Of a DNA stretch of 64,000 nt, positions 1 through 62,289 are shown piece by piece; the stretch's first letter is position 1; each line of letters opens with the position of its first letter. The notes below the pieces were generated by a model, which did no database searches, had not been told where the DNA came from, and saw nothing but the letters and a program-made list of their open reading frames with translations. Made by a program: the position numbers and the translations under genes. This DNA comes from Sialis fuliginosa (taxonomy: Eukaryota; Arthropoda; Insecta; Megaloptera; Sialidae), in assembly GCA_961205875.1 (NCBI GenBank), contig OY540809.1, positions 16,008,267-16,072,266 on the forward strand, read 5' to 3'.

Positions 1-2027
1 ACGGGAGAGTACCTGACGACGGGGAGTTTCATGATCCGTGGCAAGAAGAACTACCTTCCTCCTTGCCAGCTGTCCATGGGATTCGGCTTCCTGTTCAAGC
101 TAGAAGACGGGTCGATCGAACGACATAAGAACGAACGCTGTGTTCGAACAATAGAAGAAGAAATCGATCAGAATGAACAGAAAGATTCAGTGAAAAGCGA
201 GGAGTTGAATGATATTGAAGAAGTCGAAGTTGAACTTGATTCTGAAGACGATGGTATGTTATTTAAAAAAAAAAACGATTGTACAGTTCTTAAAACTAAC
301 GTTATTTCATGTAGATGATGCAAAACAAGAAAACGCAGAAAACAAGAATTCGGAAAGTAATACAGAAGAAGATGAAGAAGAAGAAGAAGAAACTAATGCC
401 TTCCCGGATACCCATATTAAAATTGAACACATCAGTGGGACAAAGTAAGTTTTAAAAAAATTAAACTTCGGAATTAGTTGAAATTTTAATACGTAGAACT
501 AGACAATATAACTGACATTTAAAGACCATTTTGAAGTTTCTGCGATTTATAGTTCCGAAGTTCTATGTGTTTAAACAAAAAAATTTTTTTTAGGATCAAT
601 TTACGGCCAGAAATAAATACAATGATCCAACGTGAGAAAACTGAAGATTCTGATAACGTAATTTATTTAGGCGATGATAAACCGGTTTTATTAAAATCAT
701 CACAGTTAAATCGTATGTCGAAATCCAAAGGAAAAAAAGTTACAATTGAAGGTAGTTAAATAATGTCTTGAAATCAACATATTTTCTAAAATGTTATTTC
801 AAATTGCAGAAGACGAATCCAAAAACGAAAACTCTAATAAAAAAATGGATCCAAATCAGAAGAAACGCGGCCAAAAAGGAAAACTGAAAAAGATCAAAGA
901 GAAATACAAATATCAGGATGAGGAAGAAAGGAAACTTCGCATGGAAATATTACAATCAGCGGGGACGGGAAAAGATGCAAAGAAGTCGAAAAAACCGCGT
1001 GAGAATGCGACAAGCAAGCAGAGAAATGTACAGCAACGTAAGACAGACAGAATGGCAATGGCGCAATTAAAGTTCATTGAAACGGAGAAGGTAGAAGATG
1101 ACGATAAAGACTTGGATGATGAAGATAAAGAAGAAATCGCTACTAGCGCCGATTTGGAGATATTAGATTCCTTGACGGGCGTTCCTGATCTGGAAGATGA
1201 ACTGTTGTTTGCCGTTCCTGTGATAGCTCCGTATAATTCACTCACTAATTACAAGTAAGTGATACATAGAGTAGGGTCTCTTTTTACGCGGTAGATACGT
1301 TTCACAATAAATCGCGTATAAAAAATCGCTTAAAAAGGTCATTGTAAAATTAGGGATGTGTTTCATAATTTTCTACACCGCATTAAACCAAATCAATCAA
1401 TTAAAACAGGCCGAAAATCGCGTAAAAAAAGTTTTTGAAAACAAAAAGAAAATTAATTAAAATAAATTTTATTTATTTAGTTTTATTTTTGTTTATATTT
1501 TTTCACGAGAATTATCGTCACTGTCTGAAAATACAACTCGGCACCGTTTGTGAAATCTTTTTAAATGAATATTTTACTAATAACTAAACGTTTACATACT
1601 TAAATTCCTTGAATTGTCAGCAGGCCCAGATTTTGAAGATGAAAAATAGCTCCGCATAAAAAAATCCGCGTAAAAAGAAACCCTATATTAGTTCATAAAC
1701 ATAACCTCAAAATTCGTAAATGTCAAATTTAGTTCCTATTTCGTCCGCTAGATGTTTCATCTCTTTCTTATAGATATCATCGTAGTATGTCCCATCTCTA
1801 TCGATCGTGATTGTTAATTTTATTTCAGATACAAAATAAAAATAACTCCAGGTACAGGGAAGAAAACAAAAGCTACCCGTACTGCGGTGAGTATGTTCCT
1901 GCGGGATAAAACTACATCCACGCGTGAAAAGGACCTCTTGCGAAGTGTTAAAGATGAAATAATGACAAGAAACCTTCCGGGTAAGGTGAAATTGTCAGCA
2001 CCGAAACTACAAAGCGTCAAAAAGTAA
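1..2027 (+). CDS. NEMF: NEMF/Caliban, ribosome quality control subunit (3' part, 5 exons)
   Basis: Exons: 1-253, 315-444, 594-751, 810-1254, 1829-2027. They join in frame to 394 codons plus TAA at 2025-2027; the 5' part is off the window. NEMF (yeast Rqc2, fly Caliban) binds 60S subunits carrying stalled peptidyl-tRNA, recruits the Listerin E3 ligase and supports C-terminal tailing. The first residues ([20 protein letters not shown]) are the end of the NFACT-R RNA-binding domain. An acidic Glu/Asp stretch follows (exons 1-2), then a Lys-rich coiled segment ([26 protein letters not shown]). The NFACT-C domain is last: [20 protein letters not shown], then [16 protein letters not shown], ending in a Lys-rich tail. 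Every junction has GT-AG sites. Family recognition is from motifs in memory, not a search. The downstream gene is convergent, so the 3' ends face each other. Confidence 0.93.
1269..1687. mobile_element. TA-flanked MITE, copy 1, in NEMF intron
   Basis: Inverted ends AGTAGGGTCTCTTTTTACGC (left) and GCGTAAAAAGAAACCCTA (right) enclose about 0.4 kb of AT-rich non-coding sequence. A second copy with the same ends and the same internal words (AATCGCGTAAAAAAAGTTT, AAATTCCTTGAATTGTCAG) is at 62459-62942. TA lies at both edges, which fits a Tc1/mariner/pogo-type MITE. The superfamily is inferred from the TA and the CAGT-type end. Confidence 0.75.
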
Positions 2028-3368
2028 AAAAAAATGATTTTTTTTATAGTTATTTGTTATGAATGATCCTTTCAGAAGCCAAAATGCTTGATTTTTTTGT
2101 CATTTTGACTTTTGAATGGCCCAGATATTAATTAAGAGATGTGAATTTTATATAAACTTGTTTGTATTATTCTACAAAGTGAATTTAATATATTTTTAGG
2201 TGAAACGTTTATTTTTACGTAATTTTAACCTCGAAATGTTCATGATTTGATTTCAGATACAGTAAGTATTCACCAAGGAAAGGGGGGAAAGAGTATTTCA
2301 AAAGGGGGGAACAAAAGGAGTCATGAGACAGTTGATATAAAATAAATTCGCGTATTAGTGTTACGTATCGTAAATTAAAACCTTTAACAATGTAAAGAAC
2401 AATTTTGATATTACATTATTTACAATATTATCGGAAAAGTGGCAAAAAATTGTATTGTTCATTTTTACTTATTTTAGGAAAAAAGTACGTACGTAAGAAA
2501 CACTCAAAAACATTTCAACCAAGCAAAACACTTATTCCAAATAATGTTCAAATTTAAAAAAAAGCAGTATATTTTTTTTATTTAAAAAAAAAAAAAATTA
2601 ATATAATTTTTACACTTTCTTAAATAAAAGTCGATTTCCGCGTACAATGGTTTGAATTTTTTTTCATGTCGTGTACTATAATCGGTTTTCGCGTCTAAAG
2701 GGTTAAAATAACTACTTATGGTACAAATAAATAAAACGGCCAATTGTGTGTTTTCATTCATTCATTTATATCGTGATTGAAGGGTAAAAATCAATAAGTT
2801 ATCTGACATTTTTTGTTGCATTTTAGGAGAGCTATCTAAACACCCCACTCAATGTGGAAAAAAAATGTGAATACACTTTTCAGTCGTTGATAGTGGGGTC
2901 AAAAATTGTTTGAAAGTATTCGTTACAACTTTCAGAGAAAGTACTAATTAAAAGGTATATTTTGGAATTTTTTCAGATTTTTTGAAATGATAGTTTAGAA
3001 ATTAGAGGAGGAGGGACGCTCTGATAACGACTTTGACGCAAATATATCGTGACTGAAAGGTTAAAATCAAAAGGTCCTAAAACATGTTTTGTTGCATTTT
3101 AGGAGATCGTTGCAAGATAGGATAAGTGAAAATTTTATTTTTAATATACTTTTCAGTCTATTGGAAGGGGGTTCAAACAATTGTTGTTGTTTTCTTTTCA
3201 AAAATCTGTTTTTAGGTTATCAATCTTCGTCCGTATACCAAATATCATCTTAATCGGTATCAAATTTTGGGTTCCTAGTTTTCTACGGAACCCTGAAAAC
3301 ACCAATTATCATCAAAATAATTTATTTAACATCAAAATTCTTACACTAGATACAAAAAATTAACAAAT
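2028..3368. other. Convergent intergenic region (NEMF / radial spoke gene)
   Basis: No gene is seen. A candidate NEMF poly(A) signal AATAAA is at 2341-2346. From about 2735 to 3300 lies a dispersed repeat whose inverted relative is at about 52190-52650. Both hold the words ATATATCGTGA, TTTTGTTGCATTTTAGGAGA and the end GGGTTCC...TACGGAACCCTGAAAA, which I recognise as common in Lepidoptera. Confidence 0.6.
3321..3326 (-). terminator. Poly(A) signal of the radial spoke gene
   Basis: AATAAA on the minus strand, about 43 nt past the TGA at 3369-3371. The spacing suits a 3' end signal with a very short 3' UTR. Confidence 0.55.
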
Positions 3369-6300
3369 TCAATCATCGTCTTCATCTTCTTCTTCTTCGA
3401 TCTCCTCACCCATCTCCTCGCCCTCACCCATGATCGACTTGATCTTCGGCAAGTGCGCAATACGCCAGGCCTCCTCCTCATCAAACGTGGGGTCCAGAGT
3501 CTCCGAAACCTCGGGGCCTATCGGGTACTCCACCTGAATAGGCGGATAGACAGCCGGGCTATAGTTAATAGCCCTGTTCTTGTGCCCCCACCCGATGTAG
3601 ATATTGTTGTAATCTCTGTTAAATAAAATATAATACATACTTATGTATTTAAGTAATAAAAAACTTTTTTTTAAATACTGAAAAGTATAATAATGAAATT
3701 TAATTTAGGGGTGTACCGGAACTGAAATTTTGAGTTCCAGCCGGAACCGGAATTCAAGGAAAAAATCCGGCCGGAACCGGAATTTTTTCAAAAAAATTCT
3801 GTATGAAATATTAACAAATAAAGAATATAAATAAAAATGTTTTTTATACATAGGTTACGTTTTATATCAATACAATTAATTATTTTAAATAGTATAGGAA
3901 TGAGGTACATTACATTCTACAAAATTGTTGTTTCTAATAAAATGTTTATCATACGTTCTTTTCGATTATAAATTCAAAAAGGATAAAATTGAAGGTGGTA
4001 AACCAGATATTTAGAAATAATTAAATATATCTAAAATGTTACCCATAAATGGGGAACAACTATTATTTTTTCAAAAAAGATCAATAATTCAATATCATTT
4101 TTATTACATATCTTGTATTACTAAAAATTTATTTTATGATGGTTAATTAATGTAATCATTTTAATTAAATATATCTAAAATATAAAGTAAAAAAATTGTT
4201 TTTGTGTTATGAAGTTTTTATTTCCATTAAAAATAAAATATAAAATTATATTGTTTTTTTTTTTTTTACAAAAATACTGTTATTTGAGAATCTCTTATGC
4301 CCGGTCTCACTGCTCAAACTTATTTCTGTTCCTTATCTAAGTGTTCCTTAGTCTTAAGTTGAACATAAATTTTACCTTGGTTTATGTCAATATAATTAAT
4401 TTTAAATATAAATTGTGCATTTGATCATCCAAGAAAAAATTCAGTAATACACAGATATGCCACAAGCGATAAAAGAGAGGAGCAAGTTACACGCATAACA
4501 GAAATTATTAATACCTATATTAAATATATGAAATTTCGAAGTATTACAATTTTTGTTCTTTTATATATTAGTTTAAAAAAATACTACTAACATGTCATAT
4601 AAATATTCGAGTATTTTTCAAACGAGTTATCAAAACATACACTGGAGGCTTTGTTAAACGAAACAGTTTTAAAAAGGTTAATTTTGATTTGAAAATGGTT
4701 ATAGGTATCTATAATAAACTTGTCTTGAAATGCCATAAACTATTATACCGATTATACCTATGATATCTGCATCATTGTCATCAATAATTTTATCAAAAAT
4801 GTTTACAATATTCATTTTTGTGTACAGTTTTCAGGTTAAGTGTAACTAAAGTATCACTTTGACTAGGACTTAAATTTAGGTATTACTTAACGACTTAAGG
4901 AACACAATAGTAGAATGTAGAAATAAAATTAAAAATTCCGGCGGGGTCCGGCCGGAACCGGAACCGGAATAAAATCGTAAATTCCGGCCGGACCGGAATT
5001 CCGGTACACCCCTAAAATTTATTTTATTTTTTTCTTAAAAAGTTTTTTCTTTTTTCTTTTTGGGTACCTTTGACGTGCATGGTCAGATTTTGATAAAATT
5101 TATATGTGACCATCTCGGGAGTATACAAACACTTTCAAACAAACAAAAAACTCCCAAATCGGTACATATTTGTCGGAGTTATACCCCAATTGAGAACCTC
5201 CTACTTTTTTTTTAATTGTTAAAAACAAATCAACAACAGACTGATTTACTGACTTTCCGGATGCGTAAATGTACGCTCCAGGCCACAGATTCGAGCGCAC
5301 GAACACAGTGTCAGCTGCCAGAATACCCTTCATTGCCTTGGGCGGCGACAAGCGTACAGTCCACGGCGGCACGCTCTCCATAGACGCGTCCTCGGAAAGC
5401 GGCGTAAGCAACGGGGGCCCGAACTCAGGCTTCACCTCCGGACCCTTGTCCTCTTCTTCTTCTTCCTCTTCACCCATCTCTTCTTCTTCTTCCTAAAAAT
5501 CAAGTTAAAACATTCAGAAACAGCTGTGTATAAAAAAATGTGCGATGTTCAAACAGCTGCAAAAAGGATATTAATGCTTGATATCTATTCTTTGAGATTA
5601 TTTAAAAAAATTGTATTACCATAAACATTTTAAAAAGTTATAGGTCGATAAATGGTGCGCCGAAAAATTTCAAGTTTGGCAGTATATTATACACCACTCA
5701 CCCCTTCAGCCTGCACTTTGTTCGGGTTCCACCATCGGGTCCTACCCTGCGGCAGTATGAAGAGCGCGTGGTGAACCCACGCGGCCATATTCTGACTGCT
5801 GAGTTCCCCTACGTGCGGCGGCTCGTAACGCCTGTTCGGGAAGCACTCGGTCTTGTCGCCGGGACCTCCCTCATCCTCGACCTCCTCCTCTTCCTCCTCC
5901 TCCTCGCCGTCACCTCCACCGCCCTGCGTGAACACGTAGTAACCGCGCGGCGACACGTGCGTCCCCGCCGTGATACGCGCTATCTGCGCCCGCAGGTACT
6001 CGCGCTCATTGCCCGGGAAACTCGGGTAAGAATATATCTGCGGAAAGTAGTACATATATACAAAATATTGGAGGTGCAAAGAATATACATTTAACACATA
6101 CTTCTTGATCCAGATTCCCGGTAAAGTACTTCAGGATCTGTCTTGCGACGACTATCTGTTTCGGAGTTACGTCAGGAAGCTCCGTCCATTCACTACCCGG
6201 TTCGTTGCAAACAAAATACACCTGGAAAACACATGGATAAAAATACACGTCAAATGCGTAACCTCTAGCACTTGGGGCCCTCAGTCTACAAGAAAAACAT

Positions 6301-9300
6301 TTAAAAGGCCGTTTAATAAAAATAATAACATACCTTTTTGTTGACTCCAATTGACATAAACTCCGGAGGTATATCTGGATCCGGTTTGAACTGCGTCTTC
6401 GGTATTTCCGGCATTCGGCTCTTTATTTTCTCAGCTAGATCTAGCTCCGCATTCGGATCCGTTTCCTGTAGTTCAGCATCAGCCGGTGCTTGTGATATCA
6501 TTTCAGTCTCTGTTTCCGGACCTGCGAGAGCTGTTTCTCTTTCTTCAAGTTCGCGTTGTCTTTCTGCCTCTTCGTTTGCCTAAAGCGGTGGCGCGCGTTA
6601 TACTACATATTATGTAGGTCCCTAAGTAGGGGTCCTATGTACAGTTTTTAGCTAAAACTGTCTGAAGCTTATACAAATTAATAATTAATACAAATATCAG
6701 CTCTAATACATGGATCTTGGCTTCTGGGTATAAGCTGTGTCGATTTGGACGTGTTGTCGGCCAACGTTTCATCACACATTGCATGTGTGGACATCTTCAA
6801 GAGCTCTTCTAAAAGTGCACTTTTAGAAGAGCCCTGAAGATGCCCACTGCAATGTGTGATGAAACGTTGGCCAATAACACGACCAAATCGACGCGGCTTA
6901 TACCCAGAAGCCAAGATCTATATCAATATCACCGCGGAAGCCTCAAGACTTGTATAGCTCTAATACATTATATAATTTAATTTATAATATAATATCCCGG
7001 GAAAAAATTTCAGATCTAAAGTAATCAAATCAGATCTGCATTTTTACAGATCTGTTTTGATCTCCATTTTGGAACATATCAACGCAGATCAACACAGATC
7101 TGTGTTGATCTGCGTAGATCAACACAGATCAAAACAGATCAACACAGATCTGCGTAGATCGGGGATTTGATTATGTTTTTGTACACACACACAGCTTGAC
7201 TTCCCGCAGTAACTGGGTTCGAAGAGCAATCCTGGAGAAGAGAACCACCATATATGTATTGTATTACCTTATTACTAACTGATTCGACTTGGCTTATATA
7301 TACGAATGAAAGTGAAAATACTGTGTTGGTGAGAGCTATGTTGCGATATTCATATAATATAGATACATAATAATATGTACTTATTCATAAATAAACTTTT
7401 GTCTACCTTAAATAACAAATACACATATACTATATAGAAACCTTGTTTATAATTTAATCAATTAAAAAAAATTGTACAGAAACGTATTGAATGATATTTG
7501 AGGCCCGTGTATTAAATTAATAAATAAATTCACAACTCATCCTCTGTCACAGATGAAGGGTTGTAATTGGTCTCATTCGATCCAGCGGGAAAAATACTTC
7601 GGGATACTAGGGGTGTGGGGGGAAAAACAACCCTCTATCTAGCACAGGAGTCGAGATATTTACGATTTTCTATAATGAATACCATAAGTAGCGAAACAGA
7701 GAAAAATTCAATATTTACTGTTAATACAGCATAGAAACATAAGATATTATTATTAAATTTAATAAAATGAAAAAAAAGTCCAGACACGTATTAAGTGATA
7801 TTGAAGGCCCGTATTGTTAAAATTACAAATACACATATTTTTTTAAAATTGATTAAAATACAAACAATACGTTTCAATCTCACGATCTGCAAAGATGTAC
7901 AACGATCTACAAAGATCAACAACGATCTGTAAAGATTTACAACGATCTGCAAAGATCTACAACGATCTATAAAGATCACGATCTGCAAAGATTTGCAACG
8001 ATCTACAAAGATCAATAGCGATCTACAAAGATCTGCAACGACCTACAACTATCTGCAAAGATCTACAACGATCTATTAAGATCACGATCTGCAAAGATCT
8101 ATAACGATCTGCAAATATCTACAACGATCTGCAAAGATCACGATCTACAAAGATCTACAGAGACCTACAACTATCTGCAAAGACCTACAACGATCTACAA
8201 AGATCTAAAAAGATCTGATTTGTTCCAAAATGAAGATCAACCGAGATCACTTCAGATCTGAAATTTTTTCCCGGGATATTAAATTGTGTCACGAGCGTGA
8301 CCGGGCGTGAGTGATTGTAAGCAAAATTACTCTTTTGCCCATTGGATAACGTGCTACTGATGTAACGGTCGAATTGTATAATATTTTATTTCATACCAAT
8401 TGCCTTTTAGTTAATTCCTCTTCATTTATTTCCGTTTCCGCTACAATATAATTCTGATTGATTCCCATTATTTTACCCCAAAGTCTCGCGTATTTGACGG
8501 GCCTAGTTTTGACCAGCTGTCGAATTGCCAGCGCAGATTTGATCATCTCCTCTCGAGGCCACCCTATCCCACATCTTTCCCAGAAAAGCAATGATCCCAT
8601 CAAATCCGTGAATTTGTGGTTATCGTTTTTTTCAAGTGCCTCTTCGTTTTCGGTTTTCGTTTTATCTGTTGCATCTTGTGTTTCCTATAATGGTATTTTA
8701 TAGTCTACATGTAAAATGACACATTCTGTATAAGGTACTGGCACCAGTCTTGGATCATACCCCAGTGTTGACAACTTGTGTAATTAAATGTACTAAATTA
8801 GAAATACTCGTTGATATTTGATTACTGCCATTATTGAATCATAATCTAGACACTCAATTGTAAAAAAGCTAACAAAAAAGGCTATAATCTTGAAAAACAA
8901 ACTGTATGTGTGAGGTAGTTGTGTTATTATATTATAATAGTAACATGAGTTCATGAGAATTACAAAAAGGAAGTCCATTAATCCCAAAAAACAATATACA
9001 GTGTGTCCCATAATAGATGTAACAAGAGGTGTAATGAACAACATTTTTACGAATTTCGGAATAACATTTGGTGGTTGAGTCCTGCTTGGTGTAAAACATT
9101 AGTTAATTAGTTGTTTCTAATCCTACTTTAATATGTTACTTAATTTATTGAAAATGTGTTTTTTTTAATGCTCTGAAATTCGGTATAGGGTTACAAAATT
9201 GAATTCTAAATAAACTTTCTTAGTGGATTTTTTCATATTTTGAAAAATATAGGTAGTCTGTTCTTGGCTATTTTTGCAACTTTACATATAAAACAACCTG

Positions 9301-9873
9301 TAGAAGACCAAATCAACTAATTTTTGGTATACGTTAGTGTCACATTAAGCAGGACTCGATTCCTAAATGTAATTCCGAAATTCGATTTTTTTTGTTTATT
9401 ACACCTCTTGTTACATCTACTGTATGTACCTTGCTCTTAAAGCGACCAAGACTGGTGCCAGTACATTATATGCACTTACAATCACAATTAGCGGTTTTAT
9501 CATTTTGCAATAATCATGTTGTTCAGGAGGAATAAATATTGTTTGTAGATGATCAGTAATTGGCTTATATCTTAATTCTTTCACTTTTCTGCTGTATTCT
9601 TCAAAGAAATCTATAATATTTTCTGGCCTTTCGGCAAGAATTTTATTTATCAAATCACTTAAATGGTCGTACCTAGAAGGTTAACAAAACTCAGTAAGTA
9701 TTTGAATTTGAAATTTAATTAAATATTTACAAATTGTCTCCAGTTTCTCCACTTTGCTTTTGCAGAAAGTTTTTTGCTTTAACAAATTCATTATCGATAT
9801 CTAATTGTATTTGATCTTCCGCGTAAAGCGGATTATAATCAATAAACAGCTTTTCTTTATTTTCGTTATCCAT
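3369..9873 (-). CDS. RSPH4A: Radial spoke head protein 4/6 homolog (complete, 8 exons)
   Basis: Minus-strand exons: 9731-9873 (ATG at 9873), 9480-9672, 8397-8684, 6334-6579, 6102-6221, 5702-6037, 5254-5492, 3369-3615 (TGA). They total 1812 nt, 603 aa, in frame at every junction with GT-AG sites. The RSPH4A/RSPH6A family forms the head of axonemal radial spokes, which control dynein and the central pair in 9+2 cilia and flagella. Family hallmarks visible: NLYDHL (47-52), [12 protein letters not shown] and [13 protein letters not shown] in exon 3, VYFVCNEPG (from 291), [72 protein letters not shown] and YIGWGHK near the C-terminus. Exons 6-8 carry poly-Glu tracts as in orthologues. In insects motile axonemes are mainly in sperm and some sensory cilia, so a testis role is likely (inference). 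RSPH4A and RSPH6A are vertebrate duplicates; an insect gene is co-orthologous to both. Confidence 0.93.
3708..5013. mobile_element. hAT-like TIR element in radial spoke intron 7
   Basis: Ends are an exact 18-bp inverted pair, TTTAGGGGTGTACCGGAA and its complement. Subterminal GCCGGAACCGGA repeats lie on both sides, and the 1.3-kb interior is AT-rich and non-coding. Flanks AAATTTAATT (left) and AAATTTATTT (right) look like a decayed target duplication. The hAT assignment is inferred from the AGGGGTG end and subterminal repeats. Confidence 0.7.
5018..5222 (-). repeat. Lepidopteran AACCGACTTC/GAGGAGGTTCTC dispersed repeat, copy A
   Basis: Truncated copy. Reading on the minus strand it has AGGTTCTCAATTGGGG, TCCGACAAATATG, ATACTCCCGAGATGGTC and AATTTTATCAAAATCTGACC. 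Six relatives occur in this window. It ends about 30 bases from radial spoke exon 7. Confidence 0.75.
6699..6968. mobile_element. Foldback element, copy 1, flanked by 13-bp direct repeats
   Basis: A near-palindrome of about 209 bp (roughly 6711-6919) centred at GTGCAC (6816-6821). One arm has CTTGGCTTCTGGGTATAAGC, GTCGATTTGG and GGCCAACGTTTCATCACACA; the other is its complement. Exact 13-bp direct repeats AGCTCTAATACAT sit at 6699-6711 and 6956-6968, as expected for a target duplication. Relatives are at 44665-44893 and, as fragments, near 34270 and 31608 (GGCTTCCGCGGTGAT end). Confidence 0.8.
6996..8275. mobile_element. TIR element filled with GATC-containing 10-bp repeats
   Basis: The ends are perfect inverted repeats of at least 22 bp, starting CCCGGGAAAAAATTTC and reaching AGATCT. 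Similarity continues inward through CATTTTGGAACA on both sides. Inside are two arrays of roughly 10-bp units: left (about 7017-7165) of GATCAACACA / GATCTGCGTA type, right (about 7880-8250) of GATCTGCAAA / GATCTACAAC type. Flanks are ATAT on both sides, so the duplication cannot be separated from the TIR. The element lies in radial spoke intron 3. No transposase is encoded; the minus-strand open frame across the right array is just the repeat read through. Confidence 0.8.
8734..9464. mobile_element. GGTACTGGCACCAGTCTTGG TIR element, copy 1
   Basis: Left end GGTACTGGCACCAGTCTTGG and right end CCAAGACTGGTGCCAGTAC are inverted repeats. Further copies: 14009-14523, 25230-25982 and a truncated one at 36755-37065. 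All share CATGAGTTCATGA and TCCCAAAAAA / CTTAAAGCGG words. The right end stops about 16 bases from the splice donor of radial spoke exon 2. Superfamily not assigned. Confidence 0.8.
8999..9422. mobile_element. TA-flanked MITE nested in the previous element
   Basis: Begins TA-CAGTGTGTCCC and ends CTACTG-TA. Arms with GATGTAACAAGAGGTGTAAT and its complement, and AATTTCGGAAT and its complement, are inverted. Uninterrupted copies of the host element (14009-14523, 25230-25982) lack it, which supports a later insertion. The TA and CAGT ends suggest Tc1/mariner. Confidence 0.75.
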
Positions 9874-10338
9874 TTTACTTGAAACGTATTTTTTGATAGA
9901 CAGAAGTTGTCACGGAAAACTTGATACAAATATTTTTAATTGTTAAAATAAAAACAATGAAATTAATTTGAATTATATTAATTTTACAGTTCGGTTCGTA
10001 TCCTGGCTATAATACAAGCTTCGTCTGCAAGATGGCAGTAGTAAATTCGCGATTCACATATGAGCGAGACAAACAGATAATATTTGTTGCGCGAGGGTGA
10101 GTGACACATATTGCATATGCGCACGCACCCGGTTGTGTACGAACAAGGCAGACGGGTGTTATTTATCTGCAATATTTTTTTACGGGCAGTCGGGTTTGTG
10201 AGTCGGTATAAGTGATACTCGCGTTCTAAACATGTGCCGGTCGAACCGTCGTGTCTTATGACACAAATCGATTACATAAATAATAATGTAACAACAGTGT
10301 GGTGTTTACAGTGAAGTGATTGTTGCATATTTTTCAAA
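9874..10338. promoter_or_regulatory. Divergent promoter region, radial spoke gene / myosin
   Basis: The two start codons face away from each other across 465 bp, so both 5' UTRs and core promoters must lie here unless a 5' non-coding exon is missed. A YY1/Pho-like word GCCATCTTG (minus strand, about 10028-10036) is present. The segment 10010-10260 is less AT-rich than its surroundings. No TATA box is convincingly placed. Promoter function is inferred from position. Confidence 0.5.

Positions 10339-62289
<51,951 letters not shown>

Noticed and set aside
5768..6094. Plus-strand frame with Leu-rich run opposite radial spoke exon 6
   Set aside because: Shadow of the poly-Glu coding strand on the minus side.
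6720..6920. Hairpin considered as a microRNA precursor
   Set aside because: The fully paired arms of about 100 bp with direct repeats and other copies indicate a mobile foldback, not a conserved pre-miRNA.
7791..8015. Minus-strand 74-aa frame with repeated DRCKSLQIV
   Set aside because: It is the 10-bp GATC array translated; the period, not coding, explains it.
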